A DNA stretch of 64,000 bases. Origin: Panacagrimonas perspica (GTDB taxonomy: Bacteria > Pseudomonadota > Gammaproteobacteria > Nevskiales > Nevskiaceae). The notes beneath the pieces were generated by a model. The model saw only the letters and a list, made by a program, of their open reading frames with translations, made no database searches and was not told where the DNA came from. The stretch spans positions 810,898 through 874,897 of the forward strand of contig NZ_SOBT01000009.1 of the NCBI RefSeq assembly GCF_004364935.1, written 5' to 3'. Numbering within the stretch: position 1 is the first letter of the stretch; each line of letters opens with the position of its first letter. The position numbers were made by a program, and so were the translations under genes. This document shows, in pieces, positions 18,146 through 28,539 of this stretch.

Positions 18146-19597
18146 ATGAATACCGCCGTGTCCTTCCTGCCGTCCGCGCTGAATTCCGGCAACGCCAGCG
18201 ACCTCGATATCCGTCGCGTCTTCGAGCTTCAGCGGGCCACCGCGCTGCGCCTTCGCACCTCGACGCTCGAGAAGCGCCTCCTCAAGATCACGCGTCTGCG
18301 CGACGCCTTGCTCGCCCATCGCGAAGAAATCCGTGCCGCGGCGCTGAAGGATTTCCGTAAGCCGGCCGCGGAAGTGGATCTCACCGAGATCCTGCCGATC
18401 GTCATGGAAGCCAACGATGCGCGGCGCCACCTCAAGAAGTGGATGAAGCCCAAGGGCGTCATGCCCACGCAGATGATGTTCGGCACCAAGGGCTATGTGC
18501 AGTACGAACCCAAGGGTCGCTGCCTGATCATTTCGCCGTGGAATTATCCGGTGAATCTGACCTTCGGCCCGCTGGTGTCCTGCATCGCCGCGGGTAACAC
18601 GGCGATCCTCAAGCCGTCCGAAATGACGCCGAATCTCTCCGCCGTGATGGTCAAGATCACGCGATCGATCTTCGACGAGGAGGAGGTCGCGATCTTTGAA
18701 GGCGATGCCAACGTGTCGACCACGCTGCTCTCGCTGCCCTTCGATCACATCTTCTTCACCGGCTCGCCGGCGATCGGCAAAGTGGTGATGGCTGCTGCTG
18801 CCAAGCACCTGACCAGCGTCACGCTCGAGCTCGGCGGCAAGTCACCCACGATCGTCGACGAGACGGCCGATCTTCCGCTCGCCGCCAAGACCATCGCGTG
18901 GGCGAAGTACACGAACAACGGCCAGACCTGCATCGCGCCGGACCACGTTTACGTGCACGCCGCAGTGAAGGACGAGTTCGTCCGCCTGGTGAAGGAATAC
19001 ATCGCCAACGCCTACGGCGAAGGTGCGGCCGCGAAGAGTTCGCCGGTTCTTGCGCGCATCGTCAACGAACGCCACGCGCAGCGCGTGAACGCTCTGCTCG
19101 AGGATGCCAAGTCCAAGGGAGCGAAGGTGCTCACCGGCGACTCGGTGGACGTGAAGGATTGTTTCGTCGCGCCGACCTTGCTGACCGATATTCCGCGTGA
19201 CGCGAAGATCATGGACGAAGAGATCTTCGGGCCCTTGCTGCCGATCATCCCGTTCACCAACCTCGATCAGGTCATCGGCGAAATCAACGCGATGCAGAAG
19301 CCGCTGGCGCTCTACATCTGGAGCCGGACCGAGTCGAACATCCAGGACGTGATGACGCGCACCAGCTCCGGCGGCGCCTGCATCAATCACGCGGTCGTGC
19401 AGTTCCTGCACGGCAACCTGCCGTTCGGCGGCGTGAACAACTCCGGTATCGGCAACGCCCACGGCGAATACGGCTTCCGCGCGTTCTCGCATGAGCGGGC
19501 GGTGGTGCGCACGCGCATCATGCTGGCGCGCATGTTCTTCCTGCCCCACAAGAGCTGGACGCAGAAGATCATCAACCTGCTGATGAAGTTGGTCTGA
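18146..19597 (+). CDS. aldehyde dehydrogenase family protein (class 3-like)
   Basis: The 483-aa protein starts at ATG 18146 with GAGGAG 9 bp upstream. It has the NAD(P) fold (IISPWNYPVNL, about 124), FTGSPAIG, the catalytic glutamate in LELGGKSP (about residue 227) and catalytic Cys in NGQTCIAPD (about 262), and a basic, hydrophobic C-terminal tail. This matches class 3-type aldehyde dehydrogenases such as coniferyl or fatty aldehyde dehydrogenases, which oxidise medium or long aldehydes to acids. A strong terminator follows. A TetR regulator gene converges from the right and may or may not control it. Confidence 0.92.
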   Translation: MNTAVSFLPSALNSGNASDLDIRRVFELQRATALRLRTSTLEKRLLKITRLRDALLAHREEIRAAALKDFRKPAAEVDLTEILPIVMEANDARRHLKKWMKPKGVMPTQMMFGTKGYVQYEPKGRCLIISPWNYPVNLTFGPLVSCIAAGNTAILKPSEMTPNLSAVMVKITRSIFDEEEVAIFEGDANVSTTLLSLPFDHIFFTGSPAIGKVVMAAAAKHLTSVTLELGGKSPTIVDETADLPLAAKTIAWAKYTNNGQTCIAPDHVYVHAAVKDEFVRLVKEYIANAYGEGAAAKSSPVLARIVNERHAQRVNALLEDAKSKGAKVLTGDSVDVKDCFVAPTLLTDIPRDAKIMDEEIFGPLLPIIPFTNLDQVIGEINAMQKPLALYIWSRTESNIQDVMTRTSSGGACINHAVVQFLHGNLPFGGVNNSGIGNAHGEYGFRAFSHERAVVRTRIMLARMFFLPHKSWTQKIINLLMKLV

Positions 19598-19634
19598 CCG
19601 TTCCGGCCGCTCGCGCGGCTGATTTCACAACGCG

Positions 19635-19671
19635 AAACGCCCTCCACGTCTTACGTGGAGGGCGTTTTCTT
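19635..19671 (+). terminator. Rho-independent terminator after the aldehyde dehydrogenase
   Basis: A perfect 15-bp stem (19635-19649 with 19653-19667) closes a 3-base loop and is followed by TTTTCTTTTGGG. It serves the rightward gene; the leftward flank lacks a T-run. Confidence 0.88.
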
Positions 19672-19700
19672 TTGGGTTTCTTGCGTGACGCGCGCCGGTA

Positions 19701-20354
19701 TCAGGTCCCTGTCTTGCGCAAGGGCACGACGACGGCACCCGGCTCCGTGCCCGGCTGGCCGGGGATCAGCGAGCGAATCAGGAAGCGCAGGTAGTCGTTG
19801 AACTGCGGGCCGCTCGGCAAGGCATCCGGATTGTCCCGGCGCATGCGCACCGTTCCCATGAAGGTCGAGTAGGCGAACGTCGCCCAGTTGCGCGCCTGCG
19901 CAGGCTCCATTCCCAGGCCGCGATAGCAGGCTTCGATATACGCACGCCAGGCCTCCGTCACGCGCTGCACGCAAGCCCGCGCGGCCTCGTGCTTGGAACC
20001 CGAGAGGGCGAGCAGAATTCGCTCGGAGCGTGCATCGGTATTCGCGGCGGAACGGAAGAACGTGTGGATGCGCTCGCGCGGGGACGGCTCCTGCTCGGCG
20101 CGCGCAATCATGTCGACCGTCTCTTGGCGCTCCCACACTTCGAGCGCGCGGGTCACCAGCGCGTCGCGGTTGGTGTAGTGCCAGTAGAAGCTTCCCTTGG
20201 TGACGGTCAGGGTGCGGGCAAGCGGCTCGACGGCGACGGCCTCGATACCTCCGCTGGCGATGACATCAAGTGCGGCCTCGGCCCAGTGTTCGGCGGTGAG
20301 CGTCTGGCGAGGGGGCGAGGGGGAAGACGGGACAACGGGTTCTACGGTAGGCAT
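19701..20354 (-). CDS. TetR/AcrR family transcriptional regulator
   Basis: The 217-aa protein has the N-terminal TetR helix-turn-helix (about residues 20-70; GIEAVAVEPLARTLTVTKGSFYWHYTNRDALV, with the diagnostic YWHY) and a divergent ligand-binding domain. It represses or controls genes in response to an unknown ligand. It lies divergent from ctpA and convergent with the aldehyde dehydrogenase. No clear palindromic operator was found in the 213-bp upstream region. Confidence 0.88.
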   Translation of the reverse strand: MPTVEPVVPSSPSPPRQTLTAEHWAEAALDVIASGGIEAVAVEPLARTLTVTKGSFYWHYTNRDALVTRALEVWERQETVDMIARAEQEPSPRERIHTFFRSAANTDARSERILLALSGSKHEAARACVQRVTEAWRAYIEACYRGLGMEPAQARNWATFAYSTFMGTVRMRRDNPDALPSGPQFNDYLRFLIRSLIPGQPGTEPGAVVVPLRKTGT

Positions 20355-20567
20355 CGAACAACTCGTGTGAAGCGGCGCGAAGGCCGGACGTGCGGAAAGG
20401 TACGGGCCAGTATGGGATTAGTCCCTAGCGGCGACGCCGCAAGGTCGTGTCCCGAAAGTGAGCCAGACCGTCAGATTCGGCGGCTGACGAACCCCCGTCG
20501 CTTCCAAGGGTCTGTGATATCGTCGTTTTGACCTTCATTTTCCGGCCTTTCTGGAGTCCGCAGCACC

Positions 20568-21908
20568 ATGTCCACCCGCTTCCGTACTCCGTTGGCCCTG
20601 ACGGCCGGCGTCCTCATCGGCGTCTGCATCACGATGGCGGATGGCGTCTTCGCCACGAAGGACAAATCGGCTGCAGAGCCTCTCCCATTCAAGGACTTGC
20701 AGACGTTCGTCGAGATCCTGAATCGCGTGAAGGCCGACTACGTGGAGCCGGTCGAGGACAAGGTTTTGCTGGAGAACGCGGTGCGCGGGATGCTCACCGG
20801 CCTGGATCCTCACTCGGCCTATCTGGACAAGGACGAGTTCAAGGAAATGAACATCGCCACGTCCGGCAAGTTCGGCGGGCTGGGCATCGAAGTCCAGATG
20901 CAGAACGGGTTCGTCCGCGTCGTTTCGCCCATCGACGACACCCCGGCCGCGAAGGCCGGGATGCAGCCGGGCGACCTGATCGTGAAGATCGACGACACCC
21001 CCACCAAGGGCCTGGAGCTGAGCGAGGCGGTGCAGAAGATGCGCGGCGAGCCCGGCAGCAAGATCGTGCTGACGGTCGTGCGCGAAGGTCTCGCGGGTCC
21101 GCTGACGGTGCCGATGGAACGCGCCGTCATCAACGTCGCCAGCGTGCGCGCCCGCATGCTCGAGCCCGGTCTGGGTTACCTGCGTATCTCCAGCTTCACG
21201 ACCGAGACCAGCGGCTCGCTCGACCGTGAACTCAAGAAGCTCAAGAAGGAAGCCGGTGGCCAGCTCCGCGGCATCGTCCTGGACCTGCGCAACAATCCGG
21301 GCGGCGTGCTCGACGCGGCCGTGAAGGTGAGCGACGCGTTCATCGAGCGCGGAACCATCGTAAGCATCAAGGGCCGCGACGCCGACGGCAATCGCGAGTT
21401 CAGCGCGACGCCCGGCGACGAACTCGACGGTCACCCGATCGTCGTGATGGTCAACTCCGGATCGGCCTCGGCGTCTGAAATCGTCGCCGGTGCACTGCAG
21501 GATCAGAAGCGCGCCGTGCTGATGGGCGACAAGACGTTCGGCAAGGGCTCCGTGCAGACGATCATGCCCCTCCAGAGCGAAGCGGCGATCAAGCTCACGA
21601 CCGCCCGCTACTACACGCCGTCGGGCCGTTCGATCCAGGGTGATGGCATCGTCCCCGACATCGCCGTCAAACCGCTGAAGGTCGCCAAGGCCGAAGGCGC
21701 CGACGCGTTCGATCCGATCAAGGAAGCGGACCTCAAGGGCAGCCTCGTCAACGAGAAAGAGAAGGTCCAGGCGGACAAGGACGCCGAAGAAGCGCGCAAG
21801 AAGATCGAGGCCGAAGAGCAGAAGCTCGCCGAGACCGACTACACGCTCTACGAGGCCCTGAATCTGCTCAAGGGTCTGACCATCGTGAACCGGGGGAAGG
21901 GTTCGTAA
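20568..21908 (+). CDS. S41 family carboxyl-terminal processing protease
   Basis: The 446-aa protease has an N-terminal hydrophobic segment (about 8-28) for export, the GLDPHSAYL motif (about 78), a PDZ domain (about 95-175, [21 protein letters not shown]) and the S41 catalytic domain with Ser in [15 protein letters not shown] (about 300) and Lys in [12 protein letters not shown] (about 325). Such periplasmic CtpA/Prc-type enzymes trim protein C-termini and influence murein hydrolases. A lysine/glutamate-rich helical tail follows (about 390-430). Gammaproteobacteria often carry it beside an M23 peptidase gene, which is not seen here. Confidence 0.93.
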   Translation: MSTRFRTPLALTAGVLIGVCITMADGVFATKDKSAAEPLPFKDLQTFVEILNRVKADYVEPVEDKVLLENAVRGMLTGLDPHSAYLDKDEFKEMNIATSGKFGGLGIEVQMQNGFVRVVSPIDDTPAAKAGMQPGDLIVKIDDTPTKGLELSEAVQKMRGEPGSKIVLTVVREGLAGPLTVPMERAVINVASVRARMLEPGLGYLRISSFTTETSGSLDRELKKLKKEAGGQLRGIVLDLRNNPGGVLDAAVKVSDAFIERGTIVSIKGRDADGNREFSATPGDELDGHPIVVMVNSGSASASEIVAGALQDQKRAVLMGDKTFGKGSVQTIMPLQSEAAIKLTTARYYTPSGRSIQGDGIVPDIAVKPLKVAKAEGADAFDPIKEADLKGSLVNEKEKVQADKDAEEARKKIEAEEQKLAETDYTLYEALNLLKGLTIVNRGKGS

Positions 21909-21930
21909 GCGAACCCGTCGTCTCGGATCG

Positions 21931-23544
21931 TCAGCGCGGCTCTCGCAGGCCGCGCCAGGCGATCCAGGCGCCCGCGGCGCCGAATAGCCAGGCGACGACC
22001 GGCACGCCGAACCATCGTTCGAGTGCCGGCGATCCGACGACGGCGAGGATCGCCGCGGCGACCACCACCGCGCTGCCCACCGTCACCAGCCGCTGGCGGC
22101 GCGCGCTCTGGCGCATCTCCGCATGCATCGCGTCGAGTGATTTCTTTCCGATGCCCAGTCCTTCGCCGCGCTCGAGGCTCTTGATCGCCTGGCTCGCCAG
22201 TTCGGGCAGCATTTCGGCAATGTGCGGGCCTTCGCGACGCACGCGCGCGAACATCGCCGTCGGGCCCAGCCGATTGCGCATCCAGTCTTCCATGATCGGC
22301 TTGGCCGTCTTCCACAGGTCCAGATCGGGATAGAGCTGGCGCCCCAGTCCTTCAACCTGCAGCAGCGTCTTCTGCAACAGAACGAGCTGCGGCTGTACCT
22401 GGTACTTGAAGCGCCGCGCCACCTGGAAAAGACGCAGCAGGAAGAATCCGAACGAGATGTCCTTGATCGGCCGACCGAAGATCGGCTCGCAGACGGTGCG
22501 GATCGCCGATTCGAATTCCTCGACTCGCGTGCCCGCAGGAATCCACTCGCTCTCCAAGTGCAGTTCGGCCACGCGCCGGTAATCCCTATTGAAGAATGCG
22601 AGGAAGTTCTCCGCCAGGTAACGCTGATCGCCCGGCGTCAGCGTCCCGACAATGCCGAAGTCGACCGCCAGATATCCCGGAACGGCCGGGTTCGACGTGT
22701 CGACCATGATGTTGCCGGGATGCATGTCCGCGTGAAAAAAATTGTCGCGGAAAACCTGCTTGAAGAAGATCTCGACACCGCGCTCGGCCAGGACCTGGAA
22801 GCTGACACCCATCTCGCGCAGGCGATCGAGTTCGCGGATCGAGATTCCGTTGAGCCGCTCCATCACCAGGACGTTCGGCCGCGTGAAGTCGAAGAACACC
22901 AGCGGGTGATAGATCAGCGGCGAGCCGAGCCAGTTGCGCCGTAGCTGCATGCAATTGGCGCCTTCGCGCATCAGGTCCAACTCGTCGAGGATGGTCTTCT
23001 CGTATTCCTCGACGATGGCCTTCGGTCGCAGGCGGTGGCCTTCAGGGTGCAGGGCCTCCACCAGTGCGGCCAGCGTCTGCAGCAACTCGATGTCCTTGCG
23101 GATCGAGGCCTCCACGCCCGGACGCAACACTTTCACGACGACGGCGAAACCGGGGTCGTTCAGCGCCTCCGGCTTCAGGCGCGCGGTGTGCACCTGGGCG
23201 ATCGACGCCGACGCCAGCGGCGTTTCGTCGAAGTCGGAGAACAGCTCGTCGATCTTCTTGCCGAGCGCTTCTTCGGTGATGCGTCGCGCCTGATCCCCAG
23301 GAAAGGGCGGCACGCGATCCTGCAACTTGGACAGTTCGAACGCGATTTCCGGCGGAAGAATGTCCGGACGTGTCGACAGCGCTTGTCCGAACTTGATGAA
23401 GACGGGCCCAAGTTCCTCGAGCGCCTCGCGTAGGCGAACACCCTTGGACACGCTGCCGCGCGGCTTGCCGTCGAGAAACTCGCGCAGGCCGTAACGCGAT
23501 ACGACGCGGTGGATGTGCCAGAGGCGGGCGATGCGTCCGATCAC
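21931..23544 (-). CDS. ubiB: ubiquinone biosynthesis regulatory protein kinase UbiB
   Basis: The 537-aa protein starts at a GTG (23544) whose first bases overlap the ubiJ stop (GTGA). It has the atypical kinase signatures KFGQALSTRPD (KxGQ motif), LASASIAQVH (alanine-rich loop) and HADMHPGN plus VDFGIVG. Two C-terminal membrane helices (about residues 480-500 and 507-527) anchor it in the inner membrane. UbiB is an ATPase needed for ubiquinone synthesis. A longer reading from 23655 lies entirely inside ubiJ and is not credible. Operon with ubiJ and ubiE. Confidence 0.95.
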   Translation of the reverse strand: MIGRIARLWHIHRVVSRYGLREFLDGKPRGSVSKGVRLREALEELGPVFIKFGQALSTRPDILPPEIAFELSKLQDRVPPFPGDQARRITEEALGKKIDELFSDFDETPLASASIAQVHTARLKPEALNDPGFAVVVKVLRPGVEASIRKDIELLQTLAALVEALHPEGHRLRPKAIVEEYEKTILDELDLMREGANCMQLRRNWLGSPLIYHPLVFFDFTRPNVLVMERLNGISIRELDRLREMGVSFQVLAERGVEIFFKQVFRDNFFHADMHPGNIMVDTSNPAVPGYLAVDFGIVGTLTPGDQRYLAENFLAFFNRDYRRVAELHLESEWIPAGTRVEEFESAIRTVCEPIFGRPIKDISFGFFLLRLFQVARRFKYQVQPQLVLLQKTLLQVEGLGRQLYPDLDLWKTAKPIMEDWMRNRLGPTAMFARVRREGPHIAEMLPELASQAIKSLERGEGLGIGKKSLDAMHAEMRQSARRQRLVTVGSAVVVAAAILAVVGSPALERWFGVPVVAWLFGAAGAWIAWRGLREPR

Positions 23545-24176
23545 GCGTGTTCGCGTCCGGTTGCAGGTGCGTCGTTTCCGCCGTTCTCGAGACGACGCAG
23601 TCGTGCTTCGAGGCGATCGAGGGCATCGCGCGCGTCCTCGACCTCCTCGATCCACTCGCCCACGTCACGGCCTCGCGCCAGGTCGTAGGTCTCCTCGCGA
23701 AGATATTCGGCACCATGGTCCGCCATGCGCCGCGTGTTACCGCGCGTCCAGTCGAAGATGCGCTTGAGCCCGTCAGCCACGCGGTGCGCAGCGACCCCGC
23801 CCAGCATCGGCGCCAGCCACTCCTCCGGGTCGAACCCGACGCGCGCGACCATCGCGCGAAATTCCCCGAGCAGCTCCACGTCACCTTGCACGTCGAGGCC
23901 GGCCGGAATCCCGGATCCGCTGCCCGCACGCAGTGCCGTCAGCAATGACGACGGTGTGCCGCTCACGCGAACATCAGCAGGCACCGGCGATTCCGGCATC
24001 ACGCGCGCACCCGAAGGGATGAACTCGATCGCCATCGTCAGCGACGCAGAGGGCAACGCGATCTCGATGCAGCGTCCGCTCAGACGCGCGCAATCCTCGA
24101 TCACCGAGCTCTCGAGACGCAGATAGCGGTTGAGCGCGATCTCGGCGGCCGCGCAGAGCACCGACGGCGCGCTCAT
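23541..24176 (-). CDS. ubiJ: ubiquinone biosynthesis accessory factor UbiJ (SCP2 domain)
   Basis: The 211-aa protein has an N-terminal SCP2-like lipid-binding domain (about 10-110) and a C-terminal coiled-coil region (about 165-200, [24 protein letters not shown]), the layout of UbiJ, which binds hydrophobic ubiquinone intermediates in the soluble Ubi metabolon with UbiK. Its position between ubiE and ubiB is the same as in E. coli. It overlaps ubiE by ATGA and ubiB by GTGA, implying translational coupling. Sequence conservation of UbiJ is low, so context carries much of the call. Confidence 0.9.
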   Translation of the reverse strand: MSAPSVLCAAAEIALNRYLRLESSVIEDCARLSGRCIEIALPSASLTMAIEFIPSGARVMPESPVPADVRVSGTPSSLLTALRAGSGSGIPAGLDVQGDVELLGEFRAMVARVGFDPEEWLAPMLGGVAAHRVADGLKRIFDWTRGNTRRMADHGAEYLREETYDLARGRDVGEWIEEVEDARDALDRLEARLRRLENGGNDAPATGREHA

Positions 24177-24946
24177 TCGATCCGGAATCCCCGATGCACG
24201 GCCACGACACCACCGGTGAGGTTGTAGACCTGTGTGCGGCCGAAGCCGGCCGCATCCATCATCGACTTCAGCGTCTGCTGATCCGGATGCATGCGAATGG
24301 ATTCGGCCAGATACCGGTAGCTGGCCTCGTCATTGGCAACCAGGCGTCCCATCAAGGGCAGCAGCTTGAAGGAATACTGATCGTAGATCTTGGAGAGTGT
24401 TTGGCTGGTCGGCTTCGAGAACTCCAGCACCAGCAAGCGTCCGCCGGGCTTGAGCGCGCGACACATCGAACGCAGGGCCTTGTCCTTGTCGGTGACATTT
24501 CGCAGGCCAAACCCGATCGTGATGCAGTCGAAACTCTCTTCGGCGAACGGCAGCATCTCGGCATTGGCCTGCACGATCGGCAGATTGACCACGCCCTTGT
24601 CCGCGAGGCGTCGCCGGCCTTCGCCCAGCATCGCCGCGTTGATGTCCGACAGCACGACCAGACCGCGCGGTCCGACCTGCTTGGAGAATTCGCGTGAGAG
24701 GTCGCCGGTTCCGCCCGCGACGTCGAGAACCTTCTCGCCCGCGCGCACTCCTGCCAAATCGATGACGAATCGCTTCCATAGCCGATGGACGCCGAACGAC
24801 ATCAAGTCGTTCATGACGTCGTACTTGGAGGCAACTGAATCGAACACGCCGGCGACGCGCTGGCGCTTTTCACCGACCGGCACCTGCTGGAATCCGAAGT
24901 GCGTGGTCGAACCCGGTTTGTCCTGCGACTTGGCGTCTTCGCTCAC
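24173..24946 (-). CDS. ubiE: bifunctional demethylmenaquinone/2-methoxy-6-polyprenylbenzoquinol methyltransferase
   Basis: The 257-aa SAM-dependent methyltransferase starts at a GTG overlapping the previous stop. Motif [16 protein letters not shown] (about 73-87), [20 protein letters not shown] (about 138-157) and the C-terminal [14 protein letters not shown] identify UbiE, which C-methylates the quinone ring of ubiquinone precursors. It leads the ubi part of the operon. Confidence 0.96.
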   Translation of the reverse strand: MSEDAKSQDKPGSTTHFGFQQVPVGEKRQRVAGVFDSVASKYDVMNDLMSFGVHRLWKRFVIDLAGVRAGEKVLDVAGGTGDLSREFSKQVGPRGLVVLSDINAAMLGEGRRRLADKGVVNLPIVQANAEMLPFAEESFDCITIGFGLRNVTDKDKALRSMCRALKPGGRLLVLEFSKPTSQTLSKIYDQYSFKLLPLMGRLVANDEASYRYLAESIRMHPDQQTLKSMMDAAGFGRTQVYNLTGGVVAVHRGFRIE

Positions 24947-25359
24947 GATGCGGGGGGCGGTTTGGGGATGTATTTCTTGGGCTGCAGTGCAGCGAGTTTA
25001 ACCACGTCGCTGTCGCGCGACATGCGCATGTCGGCCAGGCGCTGCTCGTACGTCGCCCAGTACTGCGCGTGGTTCTGCCCCAGGTCGGCGAGCACATCCC
25101 AGGAATACAGGCCCGTGTCGTGACCGTCGTTGAAAACGAGCTTCACGGCATAACGCCCGACCCCCTGGACCTCGTTTATCGCGACATTGCGCTTTCCTCC
25201 GATGAGGACCGGCTTACCATGTCCCTGCACCTCGGCCGAGGGCGAGTGCACCCGCAGGTATTCGGCCGGCAGACGATACGTCGTCCCGTCTTCGTATCCG
25301 ACTTCCAGTTCTTGCGACTTCTTGTGCAACACGATGCGGGAGGGGCGGGGAGCGTTCAT
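24943..25359 (-). CDS. DUF971 domain protein (gamma-butyrobetaine hydroxylase-like N-terminal fold)
   Basis: The 138-aa protein begins [25 protein letters not shown] and has the DUF971 core ([45 protein letters not shown]). The domain is found at the N-terminus of gamma-butyrobetaine hydroxylases and as free-standing proteins of unknown role, sometimes linked to iron-sulphur metabolism. It overlaps ubiE by 4 bp and heads the ubiE-ubiJ-ubiB unit. The frame runs open upstream into mnmE, but the ATG at 25359 matches the family start. Confidence 0.88.
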   Translation of the reverse strand: MNAPRPSRIVLHKKSQELEVGYEDGTTYRLPAEYLRVHSPSAEVQGHGKPVLIGGKRNVAINEVQGVGRYAVKLVFNDGHDTGLYSWDVLADLGQNHAQYWATYEQRLADMRMSRDSDVVKLAALQPKKYIPKPPPAS

Positions 25360-25390
25360 GGGGCCAGCATGCGGCAGAGCTCGCCGTTCG

Positions 25391-26746
25391 TCATTTTCCG
25401 ATGCAGAACCGCGAAAACACCGCGCCGAGCAGGTCCTCGGTCGTCGTCCGACCGGTGATGGTGCCCAGGGCGTCGTGCGCGAGGCGCAATTCCTCGGCTG
25501 CCAGTTCGGCTGCAGTGCCCAAGCCCAATTGCATCCGGGCAGCTTGCAGATGCCGCTGTGTCTGATGCAGGGCGTCCAGATGGCGCGCCCGTGCGCTGAA
25601 GACGCCCTCCATTTGTTCATCCAGGCCGGCCGTCGCGCGAATCGCGGCCCGTAATGCGTCCAGGCCCTCGCCCGTTGCAGCACAGATGCGCAGGGCATCG
25701 CGGCCCTCGCGCACGAACGCACCCGATGCCGCGCCGCTGAGGTCGCACTTGTTGAAGACGAGGATCTGCCGTGCTGTCGACGGCAACTGCGCGAGCAGTG
25801 CGCGATCGGCTTCGGTCAGGCCAGCCGCGTCTTCGGCTACGAACAGCGCCAGCTCGGCGCGCTCGAAAGCCTGCCAGGCGCGCCGGATCCCTTCCGCCTC
25901 GACAGGATCCTGGGTATCTCGCAGCCCGGCTGTATCGACCATCGTCAAAGGCAGATCGTCGAGGACCAGGTGCTCGCGCAGCACATCGCGCGTCGTACCG
26001 GGGATTTCGCTGACTATGGCCACCTCGGCCCGGGCCAGCCGGTTGAGCAAGGTCGATTTGCCGACATTCGGACGGCCCGCGATGGCCACGACCATGCCGT
26101 CGCGAAGCCTGCGGCCCTGGCTTGCCTGGGCGAGCAGGCGCGAGAGCTCGACCTCCGCGTCGGTCAGGCCTTGGCCGAGCTGTGCATCCGAAAGCCAGTC
26201 GATGTCCTCGTCCGAGAAATCCAGAGCGCCTTCGACGAAGACGCGCAGATCCAGCAACCGCCTGGCAAGGGTGAGAACACGTAGCGAGAATTCGCCGTCC
26301 AGCGCTCGATGCGCAGCCAGAACGGCCGCGCGGCTCGACGCATCGATCAGATCGGCGACCGCTTCGGCCTGGGCCAGATCGAGCCGGCCGTTGAGGAATG
26401 CGCGTTCGGAAAATTCGCCCGGGCGGGCAATGCGCGCACCATGCGCGCAGGCCGCGCCGAGCAGAAGATCCAATACCGCAGGACCACCGTGGCCCTGCAT
26501 CTCGACGACGGCTTCGCCGGTATACGAGCGAGGTGCGTCGAAACAAAGCACCAGTCCGCGATCGCAGCGCTCGCCTTGAGCGTCGTGGAAGAAGCGCAGG
26601 GCTGCGGTGCGCGGAGCAGGGAGCGCGCCGCTCATCTTTTCCGCGATCACGAATGCCAGCGGTCCGGACAGGCGCAGGATGCCGACGGCACCGCGACCTG
26701 GTGCCGTCGCGATCGCAGCGATGGTGTCGACGCTGCGATCGCTCAT
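25391..26746 (-). CDS. mnmE: tRNA uridine-5-carboxymethylaminomethyl(34) synthesis GTPase MnmE
   Basis: The 451-aa protein starts at ATG 26746 (MSDRSVDTIAAIATAPGRG, the family N-terminus); a GTG 9 bp upstream is also in frame. It has a tetrahydrofolate-binding N-domain, GTPase motifs GRPNVGKST (about 221), DTAGLRDT (about 267) and NKCD (about 330), and the C-terminal CIGK with the conserved cysteine. With MnmG it modifies U34 of several tRNAs. It is 10 bp downstream of yidC. Confidence 0.97.
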   Translation of the reverse strand: MSDRSVDTIAAIATAPGRGAVGILRLSGPLAFVIAEKMSGALPAPRTAALRFFHDAQGERCDRGLVLCFDAPRSYTGEAVVEMQGHGGPAVLDLLLGAACAHGARIARPGEFSERAFLNGRLDLAQAEAVADLIDASSRAAVLAAHRALDGEFSLRVLTLARRLLDLRVFVEGALDFSDEDIDWLSDAQLGQGLTDAEVELSRLLAQASQGRRLRDGMVVAIAGRPNVGKSTLLNRLARAEVAIVSEIPGTTRDVLREHLVLDDLPLTMVDTAGLRDTQDPVEAEGIRRAWQAFERAELALFVAEDAAGLTEADRALLAQLPSTARQILVFNKCDLSGAASGAFVREGRDALRICAATGEGLDALRAAIRATAGLDEQMEGVFSARARHLDALHQTQRHLQAARMQLGLGTAAELAAEELRLAHDALGTITGRTTTEDLLGAVFSRFCIGK

Positions 26747-26756
26747 CGGCGCCACA

Positions 26757-28526
26757 TCACGCAGGCTTGGTCTTGCCCAGGCCTTCGCCGCTCAGCTTGC
26801 GGTTGATCAGCCACTGCTGCGCCATGCCGATCAGATTCGAGACGAACCAGTAGAGCACCAGGCCCGCCTGAAAGAACGCGAAGAACGCCGTCATCATGAT
26901 GGGCATCACGTTCATGATCTTCTGCTGCATCGGATCCATCGTGGCAGTCGAACCCGACCACTTCTGCTGGATGAAGAACGTGATGCCGAACAGCACCGGC
27001 AGTACGTAGAAAGGATCCGGCGCGGACAGATCGTTGATCCACAGCGCGAAGTCGGCTTGGCGCAACTCAACGCTCTCGAGCAGCACCCAGTAGAGGGCGA
27101 TGAACACCGGGAACTGCACGAGCAGCGGCCAGCAACCCGCGAGCGGGTTGAAGCCTTCCTTCTTGTACAGATCCATCATTGCCTTGGACATCTTCTCGCG
27201 GTCGTCGCCGTAACGCTCCTTGATGTCCGCGATGCGCGGCGCGAATTTCTTCATCTTCGCCATCGAGCGGTACTGTGCTTCGGACAACTTGTAGAAGAGT
27301 CCTTTGACCAGCAGCGTCAGCAGAATGATGGCCACGCCCCAGTTGCCGGTCAGCGTGTGGAATTTCGCGAGCAGCCAGAACAACGGCTCGCAGATCGGCG
27401 TCAGGATTCCGTAGTCGACCGTGTATTCGAGGCCCGGGGTCACGTCGTTCAAGCCGGCATGCTCCACCAGCTTGCCGTCTTTCCCCATCATCACGACGCT
27501 GTCCTGCAGGCGAGGGCCTGCATACAGAGACGTAGCAAAGCTCTTCGTCGCACCGGGCGCAACGCTCACACCGGTGGCCACATATTGAGCGTTGAACGTG
27601 TGGTCCTTGCCGGGCTTTGCCGAGTAGACGCCTTCGGCATCCGCCGGCGGCAGGATGGCCGCGACGAAGTAGTGCTCGAGCATCGCGATCCAGCCGCCCG
27701 TCTGCCGCTTCTCGAACGCCTTCTCGCCGAGCTTGTCCAGCTTGGTTTTCACGAAGCGGAATTTCTTGCCGTCGTCCTTGCGCTCGTAGAAGCCGACGCC
27801 GAGGAAGGTCGCCACGAACTTCGGCAGGTCGCCGACGACATGCTCGTTGCGCACGAAGCGCGCATACGGGCTGACCGTGAGCGCTGCGGCGCTGCTGTTG
27901 GCGACGCTCTGCTCGAGATCGATGCGATAGCTGCCGCGCGTGAACCGATAGGTCTTGCGTACGGTCACGCCGTCATCGCCCACATGGTCGAGCACCACGT
28001 CGAGCTGGTTGGCACCGTCGGCGAGGCGATATTCCGACTGCGGCGACGTGAACATCGTGTCGCTACTGGCGATCGGCTTCGTCGTGCCGGCGAGCCCGGA
28101 TTGGAAAATGAAGTACTGGCCATCCTTGTCATTGAGGAAGGGCAGCGGCGCGTCAGGAATTTTTTTCGAGATCGGGTAATGGCTCAGATCAAGCCGGCGA
28201 ATCTCGCCACCCGTAAGGCTGATGTGCGCTTCGACGACGTCGGTGACTACCGTAATCGTCTGGCCGGCCGCAGCCGACGCCGTTGCCTCGATCGTGGCGG
28301 CGGGGATCGCGGAGGGTGTATCGCCGGAGTGCGGCGCTGCCATCGCGGGCGAATTGTCAGGAACCTTGACGGCGGATTCCGCTGACGTGGAGGCAGTTGC
28401 CGGGGCGGCGGCTGTCGCCGTCGCTTTGGCCTGGCTTCTCGGACCGTAATCGTCCTGCCAAGCCTGATAGAGGAAGAACACTACGACCGCGAGAAGCGCG
28501 ATCAGCATGAACCGGCGGTTTTCCAT
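26757..28526 (-). CDS. yidC: membrane protein insertase YidC
   Basis: The 589-aa protein has an N-terminal membrane helix (about 5-20), a low-complexity Ala-rich linker (about 30-70), a large periplasmic domain (about 90-370) and the conserved five-helix insertase core (WGVAIILLTLLVKGLFYKLSE, QFPVFIALYWVLLESVELR, KIMNVMPIMMTAFFAFFQAGLVLYW). YidC inserts and folds inner-membrane proteins alone or with SecYEG. It sits in the conserved rpmH-rnpA-yidD-yidC-mnmE order. Confidence 0.97.
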   Translation of the reverse strand: MENRRFMLIALLAVVVFFLYQAWQDDYGPRSQAKATATAAAPATASTSAESAVKVPDNSPAMAAPHSGDTPSAIPAATIEATASAAAGQTITVVTDVVEAHISLTGGEIRRLDLSHYPISKKIPDAPLPFLNDKDGQYFIFQSGLAGTTKPIASSDTMFTSPQSEYRLADGANQLDVVLDHVGDDGVTVRKTYRFTRGSYRIDLEQSVANSSAAALTVSPYARFVRNEHVVGDLPKFVATFLGVGFYERKDDGKKFRFVKTKLDKLGEKAFEKRQTGGWIAMLEHYFVAAILPPADAEGVYSAKPGKDHTFNAQYVATGVSVAPGATKSFATSLYAGPRLQDSVVMMGKDGKLVEHAGLNDVTPGLEYTVDYGILTPICEPLFWLLAKFHTLTGNWGVAIILLTLLVKGLFYKLSEAQYRSMAKMKKFAPRIADIKERYGDDREKMSKAMMDLYKKEGFNPLAGCWPLLVQFPVFIALYWVLLESVELRQADFALWINDLSAPDPFYVLPVLFGITFFIQQKWSGSTATMDPMQQKIMNVMPIMMTAFFAFFQAGLVLYWFVSNLIGMAQQWLINRKLSGEGLGKTKPA

Positions 28527-28539
28527 TTCTTCGGTCGTT

